This document shows positions 7,234 to 15,326 of a DNA stretch of 36,588 nucleotides, piece after piece. The DNA comes from an uncultured Gammaproteobacteria bacterium (GTDB lineage Bacteria; Pseudomonadota; Gammaproteobacteria; PS1; Pseudothioglobaceae), in the NCBI GenBank assembly GCA_902511025.1, contig CABXDP010000005.1, positions 1-36,588 on the forward strand, written 5' to 3'. The translations under genes were made by a program, and so were the position numbers. The first letter of the stretch is position 1, and each line of letters opens with the position of its first letter. The notes beneath the pieces are model-generated. The model made no database searches. It saw only the letters and a program-made list of their open reading frames with translations, and was not told the origin of the DNA.

Positions 7234-8547
7234 ATGGCAATTAAACTTAGTAAGGTCGCTAAAGACAGGGGTATTGAATATTTTCTGATTAGCTTTGTGG
7301 ATCTATTCGGCAGTCTTCGCTCTAAATTAGTTCCTGCAAGGGCTATTGATGATATGCAAAAAGACGGCGCTGGTTTTGCAGGATTTGCTGCTTGGCTCGA
7401 CATGACACCTGCTCACCCTGACATGTTTGCCATTCCAGATCCAGACAGTTTAATTCAATTGCCATGGAAGCCAGAAGTTGCTTGGCTGGCCTCAGATTTG
7501 TGGATGGATGGAAAGCCAGTAGAGGCCTCTCCACGCGTTGCTCTAAAACGACAGTTAGCTGAGGCTGAAAAGCAAGGCTTCAGAATGAAAACTGGCGTTG
7601 AATGTGAATACCATCTGATTAATGATGATGGCACTGATATTGCTGATGATAAAGACCAACAGAGTAAGCCTTGCTATGATCAGCAAGCATTAATGCGACA
7701 ATATCCAGTGATCAAACAAATTTGCGACAGCATGATTGAGCTTGGCTGGGGTCCCTATCAAAATGATCACGAGGATGCCAATGGCCAATTTGAAATGAAC
7801 TGGGATTTTGATGACGCCCTGACAACTGCAGATCGACAGGTATTTTTTAAATTTATGGTTAAATCGATTGCAGAACTGCATGGGATGCGCGCTACATTTA
7901 TGCCTAAACCTTTCAGCCATCTCACAGGAAATGGTTGTCATTCCCACCTCTCTATCTGGAGTCTTGATGGCTCTAAAAACTTATTCAATGGAGATGATGA
8001 TAGTAGAGGCTTAGGATTATCTTCCCTTGCTTATCAATTCTTAGGCGGCATAATGCACAGCGCTGATAAATTGACAGCAATCTTTAATCCAACAATAAAT
8101 AGTTATAAGCGTATCAATGCGCCAAGAACTCTCTCTGGAGCAACATGGTCTCCAAGTTCAATAACTTATGGAGGAAATAACCGCACCCATATGATTAGAG
8201 TTCCAGACTCTGGCAGATTTGAATTGAGGTTAATGGACGGTGCTGCAAATGCATACCTTATGCAGGCAGCAATCCTTGCTTGTGGGCTAGATGGAATTGC
8301 TTCGGATCGTGATCCTGGTGATCCATTAGATATCAATATGTATGAGCTTGGTAAAGATATTGAAGGTTATAAACAGCTTCCAAAAAATCTACTAGATGCT
8401 CTAAGACTTCTTGAGGAGAGTGATGTCTTGAGAGAAAGGCTTGGAGATGAATTAATTGATGCTTACATCAAGCTTAAGCAAAGTCAATGGAATGACTATT
8501 CATCTCATCTCAGTCAATGGGAGCGAGATAATACTCTAGACTGTTGA
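7234..8547 (+). CDS. gmaS: gamma-glutamylmethylamide synthetase candidate (glutamine synthetase type III-like, GlnT family)
   Basis: This is a 437-residue glutamine synthetase homologue with a complete catalytic set: E123 and E125 (GVECEYH), E180 and E187 (EDANGQFE), H236-x-H238 (GNGCHSHLS), R317 (NNRTHMIR), E330 and R332 (FELRLMDGAANAYL). The pattern DGAGFAGFAAWLDMTPAHPD is typical of the GlnT/GmaS group of proteobacteria. GmaS joins methylamine to glutamate using ATP, giving gamma-glutamylmethylamide, the substrate of MgsABC. Its place directly after mgsABC is the main argument for this call over a true glutamine synthetase. AGGAGG at 7224-7229 precedes ATG 7234. Confidence 0.75.
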   Translation: MAIKLSKVAKDRGIEYFLISFVDLFGSLRSKLVPARAIDDMQKDGAGFAGFAAWLDMTPAHPDMFAIPDPDSLIQLPWKPEVAWLASDLWMDGKPVEASPRVALKRQLAEAEKQGFRMKTGVECEYHLINDDGTDIADDKDQQSKPCYDQQALMRQYPVIKQICDSMIELGWGPYQNDHEDANGQFEMNWDFDDALTTADRQVFFKFMVKSIAELHGMRATFMPKPFSHLTGNGCHSHLSIWSLDGSKNLFNGDDDSRGLGLSSLAYQFLGGIMHSADKLTAIFNPTINSYKRINAPRTLSGATWSPSSITYGGNNRTHMIRVPDSGRFELRLMDGAANAYLMQAAILACGLDGIASDRDPGDPLDINMYELGKDIEGYKQLPKNLLDALRLLEESDVLRERLGDELIDAYIKLKQSQWNDYSSHLSQWERDNTLDC

Positions 8548-8562
8548 TAAAAATTTGCTGAA

Positions 8563-9573
8563 ATGGGCTATGTAAAATTTGAATTAGGCGATGTAACTCT
8601 TCTCTCTGGAGAGGTTCTTAGTTCAGCATTCTTGGCCTATCAAACCTACGGCAAATTGGATGCTAATAAAAGTAATGTTGTTGTTTTGCCTACCTTTTTT
8701 ACTGGATCACATCAAAGAAATGAAGGGTTCTTTGGTCCTGGAAGAGCGATAGATCCAGATAAGCACTTCATTGTTTCAATTAACATGTTTGGTAATGGAG
8801 TATCTTCCTCTCCGAGCAATACTGAGTCGCCTCAAGATGGTCCAAGGTTTCCTCATGTTTCGCTCTGGGATAATGTTGCTTGCCAGTATCGGCTTCTGAC
8901 TGAGGCATTAGGAGTAAAGAGGATTGCTCTAGTGACAGGATGGTCAATGGCTGGCTGCCAAGCCTATCAGTGGGCTGCTCAGTGCCCTGACTTTGTTGAC
9001 GCTATTTTACCCTTCTGTGCATCAGCAAAAACTTCACCACACAACTTTGTGTTTCTTGAGGGGGTTAGGTCAGCACTATGCGCAGACCAACATTGGAATA
9101 ATGGAGACTATAGCTCACCTCCTGTAAGGGGACTAAAAGCATTCGCAAGGGTTTATGCGGGATGGGCTTTTTCACAAACGTTTTATCGAGACTCACTCTA
9201 TAAAACAATTGGCTATGAATCATTTGAGGATTTATTGGTGGACTGGGAGGAGGACCATGCTGAAAATTGGGACGCTAACAATCTTATTTGCAAACTCAGA
9301 ACTTGGCAGACTAGTGACATCAGTATCGGCCCAATCTACAATGGAAATTTTGAAGAAGCGCTAAAATCAATTAAGGCTAAATCTATACTTATGCCTTGTA
9401 CTCAAGATTTATATTTTCCACCTGAGGATAACGCCATAGAGGCGAGTCATATGTTAAATGCAGAGTTTCGACCTTTTGATTCACCATGGGGGCACTGCGC
9501 TGCAAACCCTGGAAATGATTCCGACTTTACTCAGGCCCTTGAGAAAAGCCTACAGGAACTTTTAGAATACTAA
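8563..9573 (+). CDS. alpha/beta-hydrolase of the homoserine O-acetyltransferase (MetX)-like group
   Basis: This 336-residue alpha/beta-hydrolase shows a full catalytic triad: S128 in the nucleophile elbow GWSMAG, D282 in CTQDLYFPP and H311 in SPWGHCAANP. The N-terminal AYQTYGKLD and the NMFGNGVSSSPSN segment are characteristic of the MetX acyltransferase group, but the elbow differs from the GGSMGG common in true MetX. It could transfer an acyl group to a hydroxylated amine, hydrolyse an amide or ester, or be a diverged homoserine acetyltransferase. It starts 15 bases after gmaS with no clear Shine-Dalgarno sequence, so it probably belongs to the same transcript and may act in the same pathway. 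Confidence 0.7.
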   Translation: MGYVKFELGDVTLLSGEVLSSAFLAYQTYGKLDANKSNVVVLPTFFTGSHQRNEGFFGPGRAIDPDKHFIVSINMFGNGVSSSPSNTESPQDGPRFPHVSLWDNVACQYRLLTEALGVKRIALVTGWSMAGCQAYQWAAQCPDFVDAILPFCASAKTSPHNFVFLEGVRSALCADQHWNNGDYSSPPVRGLKAFARVYAGWAFSQTFYRDSLYKTIGYESFEDLLVDWEEDHAENWDANNLICKLRTWQTSDISIGPIYNGNFEEALKSIKAKSILMPCTQDLYFPPEDNAIEASHMLNAEFRPFDSPWGHCAANPGNDSDFTQALEKSLQELLEY

Positions 9574-9587
9574 ATGTATGAGTTGAT

Positions 9588-9923
9588 ATGACAATTACGT
9601 GGCAAGATTTTGAAAAAGTTGACATAAGAATTGGCACGATAATTAAGGTCGAGGATTTTCCTGAAGCAAGAAAACCTGCTTTCATACTGCATGTTGACTT
9701 TGGCTCTGAAATTGGCATTAAGAAATCAAGTTCGCAAATTACTGACCTCTATAACAAAGATCAATTGAAAGATAAACAAGTGATGGGTGTTGTGAATTTT
9801 TCACCTAAGCAGGTTGGACCTATTATGAGTGAATGTCTTGTTTTAGGATTTTACCGCAAAGATAATTCTGTAGTTTTGGCTACGAATGATTTACCAGTGA
9901 CTAATGGCTCAAGGCTTCTATAG
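9588..9923 (+). CDS. csaA: CsaA-like tRNA-binding-domain protein
   Basis: This is a 111-residue single EMAP-II/OB-fold tRNA-binding domain. It opens with TWQDFEKVDIRIGTII and EDFPEARKPAFIL and ends with VVNFSPKQVGPIMSECLVLG, all typical of CsaA. CsaA of Bacillus is described as an export-related chaperone, and the fold also binds tRNA in MetRS and EMAP-II. The length matches standalone CsaA. It follows the MetX-like gene by 14 bases and probably shares its transcript. A functional link to amine use is not evident. Confidence 0.85.
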   Translation: MTITWQDFEKVDIRIGTIIKVEDFPEARKPAFILHVDFGSEIGIKKSSSQITDLYNKDQLKDKQVMGVVNFSPKQVGPIMSECLVLGFYRKDNSVVLATNDLPVTNGSRLL

Positions 9924-9991
9924 CAATTTTTTTATCTGAGTTGTCGATATAATATCTAGCACTTTTAGTTGTTAAAAAAACCTAGCTTGTT

Positions 9992-10918
9992 ATGATAATT
10001 TGTGCTGGCGAGTCATTAATCGATATGGTCTCTTTTCGTGGGGAAGCTGAATATACTCCTCATGTTGGAGGTAGTAATTTCAATTCATCCATTGCACTTG
10101 GTCGCTTAGGTGCTGATAGCTATTATTTTGGCGCTATATCTAATGACAGCTATGGGGAGTTAATTGAGAGTAAGTTACGTCATTCAAAAGTAAAGGAAGA
10201 CTTTGTCATTAAGACAAATCGCCCTACAACTCTTGCCTATGCTGATGTGATTGATGGCATAGCAGAGTACACCTTTGTTGATGAGCATTCAGCTGGGAGG
10301 CTATTGGATTCATCGAGCCTCAAACCATTTCTAGATGGAGTAAAAAAGGCAAAGGCATTACTGGTTGGAGGGATAAGTCTTCAAGCAGAGCCTTGTGGTT
10401 CGAGTTGGCAATCATTTATTGAAGAAGTCGCAGGACACTTGCCAATTTATTTTGATGCGAACGTTCGTCCAGATTTTATCGAGAACAAACAGGCCTATTT
10501 AGCTCGATTCATTGAGCTTACTCACAAAGTTGATATTCTTAAAATATCAGATGAAGACTATCGCTATCTTTTTGGAGCACAGGACATTAATGAGGTCAGT
10601 AAAAGTTGGCTGGATAATGGGATTAAACTCGTTATATTAACTTTAGGGTCAGAAGGTTCAAAAGTGATTAATGGTAATGGCAATAAAGTATTTGCTGAGA
10701 GTCTTAAGGTTGATGTTGTCGATACAATTGCTGCAGGTGATACATTTAATGCTGGCTTTCTTCTGAATCTTGATGAGCAGGATTTGCTTGATAGAGACAG
10801 TCTAAGGACTATCAACAATGATCAGCTAACTCAAGCACTTAGTTTTGCGAATAAAGTGGCAAGTATAACTGTAACTAGAAAAGGTGCAAATCCGCCCTGG
10901 CATGAAGAACTCTCCTAA
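9992..10918 (+). CDS. PfkB-family carbohydrate kinase (fructokinase-like)
   Basis: This is a ribokinase-type sugar kinase of 308 residues. It has the N-terminal GGSNFNSSIALGRLGA signature and the C-terminal DTIAAGDTFNAGF signature, whose D250 is the expected catalytic base. YFDANVRPDF and ILTLGSEGS are also typical. The closest pattern by eye is fructokinase, but sugar specificity in this family cannot be read reliably. It phosphorylates a sugar or nucleoside in the cytosol with ATP. A -10-like TATAAT lies at 9948-9953 in the 68-base gap upstream, so it may have its own promoter. An AT-only hairpin follows the stop. Confidence 0.8.
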   Translation: MIICAGESLIDMVSFRGEAEYTPHVGGSNFNSSIALGRLGADSYYFGAISNDSYGELIESKLRHSKVKEDFVIKTNRPTTLAYADVIDGIAEYTFVDEHSAGRLLDSSSLKPFLDGVKKAKALLVGGISLQAEPCGSSWQSFIEEVAGHLPIYFDANVRPDFIENKQAYLARFIELTHKVDILKISDEDYRYLFGAQDINEVSKSWLDNGIKLVILTLGSEGSKVINGNGNKVFAESLKVDVVDTIAAGDTFNAGFLLNLDEQDLLDRDSLRTINNDQLTQALSFANKVASITVTRKGANPPWHEELS

Positions 10919-10939
10919 CAAAAAAAATAATTTTTTTGT
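10918..10939 (+). terminator. weak AT hairpin after the PfkB kinase gene
   Basis: ACAAAAAAA at 10918-10926 and TTTTTTTGT at 10931-10939 form a 9-pair stem with an ATAA loop, starting at the last base of the kinase stop codon. The T-run is inside the stem. It may act as a weak bidirectional terminator, but it has only one G-C pair. Confidence 0.35.
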
Positions 10940-10943
10940 GTAC

Positions 10944-10974
10944 TTGAAAAGAAAAATATTAAACTCTATATAAT
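10944..10974 (+). promoter_or_regulatory. putative sigma-70 promoter of the ABC exporter operon
   Basis: TTGAAA at 10944-10949 and a consensus TATAAT at 10969-10974 are separated by 19 bases, 66 bases before the ATP-binding protein gene. The spacer is longer than the preferred 17. The position after the hairpin at 10918-10939 fits the start of a new transcription unit. Confidence 0.45.
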
Positions 10975-11040
10975 CTTGTTAAGAAGAATTTAGTAAGTAA
11001 AATCTATCCATTCTTCGTGTCATAAAATTTAAAAATATTA

Positions 11041-11967
11041 ATGGACTCAATCATTTCAATCAAAGGTTTATCAAAAACCTATAATTCTGGTTTTGAAGCA
11101 CTTAAAACAGTTGACTTGGAAATCAACCGAGGTGAAATACTTGCCCTTTTAGGTCCAAATGGTGCTGGAAAAACGACTTTAATCTCCTCTATATGTGGCA
11201 TTATCTCGCCTTCATCAGGCTCTGTAACTGTTGATGGTTTTGATATTATTAGCGACTTTAGAAAAACAAGATCTATGATTGGTCTGGTTCCTCAAGAGTT
11301 GACTTTGGGTGCTTTTGATACCGTCTGGGGAACTGTGAGATTTAGTAGAGGGTTATTTGGTGCCAAGAGAGATGATGCATACTTGGAACAACTTCTCAAA
11401 GATCTATCACTTTTTGATAAAAAAGATTCAGAAATTAGAGCCTTGTCTGGAGGAATGAAGAGGAGGGTTTTGATTGCTAAAGCCCTCTCTCATGAACCTA
11501 AAGTTTTATTTTTAGATGAACCAACAGCCGGGGTTGATGTTGAGCTAAGAAAAGATATGTGGAAGATTGTCAATAAACTTCGCAATCAAGGTGTGACCAT
11601 TATCCTTACAACACACTACATTGAAGAAGCTGAAGAAATCGCTGAAAGAGTCGGTGTTATTAGTAATGGTGAGCTTTTGTTGGTTGAGAAAAAAGATGAA
11701 CTGATGGAGAGCCTGGGTAAAAAACAGCTTCTTATTGATCTTAAAGAGTCGGTTAAAAAAATTCCAAGCATATTAGAGAAATACAACATTGAGCTCAATG
11801 AAGAGGGCACTCAGATCTCATATACTTACGTCGTTAAGGACGAGACAGCTGATGTATCAGAGGTTCTTCATGAAATAACAAATTCAGGATTATTATTAAA
11901 AGATTTGAAGGTGGAGCAGAGCTCATTAGAAGATATTTTTGTTGATCTGGTTAAGGAGGAGTTATGA
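11041..11967 (+). CDS. ABC transporter ATP-binding protein (ABC-2 / YadG-like exporter)
   Basis: This 308-residue ABC ATPase has Walker [10 protein letters not shown] at residues 38-46, signature LSGGM at 135-139, Walker B VLFLDE at 155-160, and the switch histidine in LTTHYIEEA. After the nucleotide-binding domain there is a C-terminal extension of about 80 residues, as in YadG and daunorubicin-resistance-type ATPases. It overlaps the permease gene by four bases (ATGA), so the two form one exporter. The transported substrate is unknown. Confidence 0.88.
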   Translation: MDSIISIKGLSKTYNSGFEALKTVDLEINRGEILALLGPNGAGKTTLISSICGIISPSSGSVTVDGFDIISDFRKTRSMIGLVPQELTLGAFDTVWGTVRFSRGLFGAKRDDAYLEQLLKDLSLFDKKDSEIRALSGGMKRRVLIAKALSHEPKVLFLDEPTAGVDVELRKDMWKIVNKLRNQGVTIILTTHYIEEAEEIAERVGVISNGELLLVEKKDELMESLGKKQLLIDLKESVKKIPSILEKYNIELNEEGTQISYTYVVKDETADVSEVLHEITNSGLLLKDLKVEQSSLEDIFVDLVKEEL

Positions 11968-12725
11968 ATTTAACTGCGATTAAGGTCATCTATTTCAATG
12001 AGATGCTGCGTTTCTGGAAAACTCTCTTTCAAAGCGTCGCCTCCCCTGTTATTTCTACGGCTCTTTACTTTGTAGTCTTTGGCTCTGCTATTGGATCGAG
12101 AATAGAGAATATTGAAGGAGTGTCATACGGCCTATTTATTGTTCCAGGTTTGACCATGTTGTCGGTCTTAACTCAGAGCATTTCTAATGCGTCATTTGGT
12201 ATTTTCTTTCCTAAGTTTACTGGAACAATCTATGAACTTCTGTCTGCGCCTGTGTCTTTTTATGAAACTTTAATAGGTTACGTCGGCGCAGCTGCAACGA
12301 AGTCTCTGATTCTAGCAACAATCATTCTAGCAACAGCTAATCTGTTTGTAGATTTGAATATTGCTCATCCATTCTGGATGCTTGGCTTTCTGGTTTTAAC
12401 CTGCATCGCTTTCAGCTTGTTTGGTTTTATCATTGGCCTCTGGGCTGATAACTTTGAGAAACTGCAAATCATTCCGCTTCTTATTATTACTCCTTTGGTT
12501 TTCCTCGGTGGAAGCTTTTATTCAATCAGTATGCTCCCAGACCTCTGGCAGAAGGTGACTCTTTTTAATCCTGTTCTATATCTCGTCAGTGGATTTAGAT
12601 GGAGCTTCTTTGAGGTTTCAGATGTGAGCGTTGGAATTAGTTTATTTATGGTGTTTTTATTTCTTGCTATTTGTATTGCTATAATAGCTTGGATGTTCAG
12701 AACTGGATACAAACTAAAACAATAA
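11964..12725 (+). CDS. ABC-2 type transporter permease (YadH-like)
   Basis: This is a 253-residue inner-membrane protein with about six hydrophobic segments. The family region is visible around [19 protein letters not shown] and the later [16 protein letters not shown], followed by [15 protein letters not shown]. Length and pattern match YadH and other ABC-2 permeases of drug, polysaccharide or lipid exporters. Its start overlaps the ATPase stop, so translation is coupled. The substrate cannot be told from sequence. Confidence 0.87.
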   Translation: MNLTAIKVIYFNEMLRFWKTLFQSVASPVISTALYFVVFGSAIGSRIENIEGVSYGLFIVPGLTMLSVLTQSISNASFGIFFPKFTGTIYELLSAPVSFYETLIGYVGAAATKSLILATIILATANLFVDLNIAHPFWMLGFLVLTCIAFSLFGFIIGLWADNFEKLQIIPLLIITPLVFLGGSFYSISMLPDLWQKVTLFNPVLYLVSGFRWSFFEVSDVSVGISLFMVFLFLAICIAIIAWMFRTGYKLKQ

Positions 12726-12743
12726 TCAATAATAGGTGAAGTT

Positions 12744-13592
12744 ATGGCTCAAATTACTGATCTGTACATTTACCCAGTCAAATCTCTTAAGGGGATTGCT
12801 CTAAAAGAAGCACAAACAGCACAGCGCGGACTGGAGTTTGATCGTGAGTGGATGATTACTGATCAAGACTATAACTTTATTTCCCAGAGAGAAATAGAGT
12901 TAATGACCACGATAGAGACAGACATTGATTCTGACTCATTAATTCTTACCTCGAACAATCAAAAGACTTTGAAGATTCCGTTAGATTCATCAAGAAGCAA
13001 TAAAGTCAGAGCGATGGTATGGGATGATCTGTGCGATGCTTTGGATGAAGGCGATGATGTATCTCGATGGCTGACTGATGTTCTTGGAACATTTCGCGGA
13101 AGTGAACTAAGGCTTGTCAGGTTTAATCAAAAGGGCGAGCGATTAGTTCCTAAAAAATATTTACATGGCGTTCATGCTGAAAGTGCATTCTCTGATCAGT
13201 TTCCATATCTAATCACCTCATGGGAGTCTCTTAGTAGGCTAAATACTGGCCTTTCGGAAAATGATTCATTTGAGGTTTCAATGAATCGATTCAGACCCAA
13301 CATAGTGGTTAATGGGCTACCCAATGTTGAGATGATGACCTCATCTAATTTGGTATGCGAAAAGAGTGGTTATCAGTTTGGATTGAGAAAGCCTTGCAAG
13401 CGATGTAAAATTACGACGATTGACCAAGAGACCGGTGCAATTGAAAATCCTAAAGAGCCTTTGGCAACCCTTGCTAAGCTAAAATTTAGTGAAGAAGAAA
13501 ACGGGGCCTTTTTTGGTCAAAATGCAATTTTACTTAGTGAGCATGCTGTTCTGAGAGTTGGAGATTTGTTTGAAATAGCTTATGTGAATTAA
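12744..13592 (+). CDS. MOSC-domain molybdenum enzyme, YcbX/mARC-like, without the C-terminal ferredoxin domain
   Basis: This is a 282-residue protein with an N-terminal MOSC beta-barrel (LYIYPVKSLKGIAL, GLEFDREWM) and a MOSC domain ending in RKPCKRCKITTIDQETG and NPKEPLATLAKLK. C221 aligns by eye with the molybdenum-ligand cysteine of mARC proteins. Such enzymes reduce N-hydroxylated compounds. E. coli YcbX is about 370 residues because of an added [2Fe-2S] domain, which is missing here, so a separate electron donor would be needed. It starts 18 bases after the ABC permease and ends directly against the bioC stop codon on the other strand. Confidence 0.82.
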   Translation: MAQITDLYIYPVKSLKGIALKEAQTAQRGLEFDREWMITDQDYNFISQREIELMTTIETDIDSDSLILTSNNQKTLKIPLDSSRSNKVRAMVWDDLCDALDEGDDVSRWLTDVLGTFRGSELRLVRFNQKGERLVPKKYLHGVHAESAFSDQFPYLITSWESLSRLNTGLSENDSFEVSMNRFRPNIVVNGLPNVEMMTSSNLVCEKSGYQFGLRKPCKRCKITTIDQETGAIENPKEPLATLAKLKFSEEENGAFFGQNAILLSEHAVLRVGDLFEIAYVN

Positions 13593-14378
13593 TTAATTCT
13601 CCAATGAAATGGCTTCAAACTTAATGTCATTTTTCCAGGCGTGACCATATATGACTTCATAGGTTGCTGGAATCTTTCCGTTCTCACGGTAACTTTCATA
13701 CATCTCTAGCATTTTCTTGAACTTTGTTTTTCCAGTCAACGACTTAGATCTATTGTCAACACTTTGAGCACCAATACCCTTAAGGTCTCTCATCAAGTCT
13801 ATAACTTTTTCATAGGTAAGTGTTAACTTTTCCATCTCCATGATGGGGCTTTGAAAACCTGATTGAATCATCTGATCGCCAATATCGTGCATATCAATAA
13901 ATTCATTCACATGAGGACTACTGTCAACTATGGACCAGCTTCTCTTCAGCTCTTTTAGGGTTTCAGGGCCAAACGTTGTAAATAGAATTAAGCCCTGGGG
14001 CTTGAGAACCCGATGACACTCATTGAAAAGTGTTTTCAGATCTGTGCACCACTGCATCATGAGATTGGAAACAACAAAATCAACACTATTTGATTTAAAA
14101 GGAAGTTGGTACGAGTCTGCACAAACTTTTAGTTTTTGTGAATTGTTTATCAAAGACTGCTGAGCAAAATCGACACAAACTAATCGTGCATCAGGAAATA
14201 TCTTAGCAGTTTTTTTGCTAAGAAAGCCAGTCCCAGATCCAAGATCTATTATGGTTTCTGGATCAACAGAGATGACTTTTAGTTTCTCAGAGAGTCTTAT
14301 AGCAATCTCATTTTGAAGAAATGCATTCTCATTGTAAATGCTTGAGGCCTTATTAAAACTTTTTCTTACTTGAGACAT
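13593..14378 (-). CDS. bioC: malonyl-ACP O-methyltransferase BioC
   Basis: This 261-residue class I SAM methyltransferase has motif I IIDLGSGTGFLSK near residues 43-55. The BioC features are also present: the N-terminal VRKSFNKASSIY, VSNLMMQWCTDL, TFGPETLKELKRSW and the C-terminal TYEVIYGHAWK. BioC methylates malonyl-ACP to begin pimelate synthesis for biotin. No other bio gene lies beside it. Its start overlaps the 3' end of the ZnuA-like gene by 13 bases, so the two are co-transcribed. Confidence 0.88.
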   Translation of the reverse strand: MSQVRKSFNKASSIYNENAFLQNEIAIRLSEKLKVISVDPETIIDLGSGTGFLSKKTAKIFPDARLVCVDFAQQSLINNSQKLKVCADSYQLPFKSNSVDFVVSNLMMQWCTDLKTLFNECHRVLKPQGLILFTTFGPETLKELKRSWSIVDSSPHVNEFIDMHDIGDQMIQSGFQSPIMEMEKLTLTYEKVIDLMRDLKGIGAQSVDNRSKSLTGKTKFKKMLEMYESYRENGKIPATYEVIYGHAWKNDIKFEAISLEN

Positions 14379-15271
14379 GACGCAACTTGATTTGAAATTT
14401 TCTTCATTAAATTAAAGTACTGATTAGGGCCTTTTTCAAATTCTTGACCTAGTATATCTATTTTATGAGCCTTAATTTTTAGTCCCTCTGACAATACAGA
14501 AATCTGACTTTTTCTAACTTCTGTGCCATAAATAAGGCAAGAAATATTTAAATCATTAATTGTATTTTTAGATGCAAGGGTTCTATTGATGCTTAGCCTT
14601 GCTCCATGATATGGAGTAATAATGACTGGTCTTCCTAAATTATATTTTTTTTCAAAATACTGAATAGTATCTGAATAGGTTGCATAAAGATCTGATGAAA
14701 ATGGAAGCATTTGTTTTTTTAATTCAATGTGTAATATATCAAGCTTTGAATTTAAAGAAGCTAGATTCATATTATATTTATCTTGGTTATCAGGATTTAT
14801 ATCTATGAGTAATCTGTTGATATGCTGTGCAATTTTTTTCATATTGTCTAAATCAAGCCATAAGTGCATATCGGGAATTAAATCCTCCGGGCTATCTTCT
14901 TGTTGAACTTTTTCGTAGATCTTTTCAGCTCTGTATTTGTGAACATTAAGGCTACCCAAACTTATGATTTCAAATCGATTAGATTCATCCAAATTTTTAA
15001 GTGCTTTACGAAGCCCTATTTCAAATTCATCACCAATAGAGATTACCAGATCAGCTGTCTCAATCATTCTAATCTGTGATGGCTTGAGATGAAAGGTATG
15101 CGCAGAGTTATTAGATTGAAGAAGGAGTTTAGGAGAGGCAATATCCTCCATGAGAGCCACAACGATACTATGAATGGGTTTGATGCTGACAACTACTTGA
15201 GGTGTCGACTGAGCATGACTACTTTTAAATACAAAAATTAAAATTAAAGTGATTAAAAGACGAAATCTCAT
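14366..15271 (-). CDS. ZnuA-like periplasmic metal-binding protein with one altered ligand
   Basis: This is a periplasmic solute-binding protein of the ZnuA/cluster A-I type. The reading frame opens at a TTG (15283), but GAGG in front of the ATG at 15271 makes that the likely start (301 residues). A signal peptide ends near SSHA. Counting from the TTG, H62 (SAHTFHLKPSQ) and H140 (PDMHLWLD) match two zinc ligands of ZnuA. The third, in the HDAYGYFE motif, is replaced by Ser204 (YSDTIQYFE). There are no znuB/znuC genes next to it, and the usual His-rich loop is missing. It may bind zinc less tightly, bind manganese, or have a different role. Confidence 0.78.
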   Translation of the reverse strand: MRFRLLITLILIFVFKSSHAQSTPQVVVSIKPIHSIVVALMEDIASPKLLLQSNNSAHTFHLKPSQIRMIETADLVISIGDEFEIGLRKALKNLDESNRFEIISLGSLNVHKYRAEKIYEKVQQEDSPEDLIPDMHLWLDLDNMKKIAQHINRLLIDINPDNQDKYNMNLASLNSKLDILHIELKKQMLPFSSDLYATYSDTIQYFEKKYNLGRPVIITPYHGARLSINRTLASKNTINDLNISCLIYGTEVRKSQISVLSEGLKIKAHKIDILGQEFEKGPNQYFNLMKKISNQVASCLK

Positions 15272-15326
15272 AGCATGCCTCAAAGTGAAGGTAAATTATA
15301 CGCTTATTGAGTAAATCATCGATTGA

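Noticed and set aside
15272-15326. Zur box before the ZnuA-like gene
   Set aside because: A TATAAT-like element lies on the minus strand (15300-15295), but no symmetrical Zur-type palindrome is seen.
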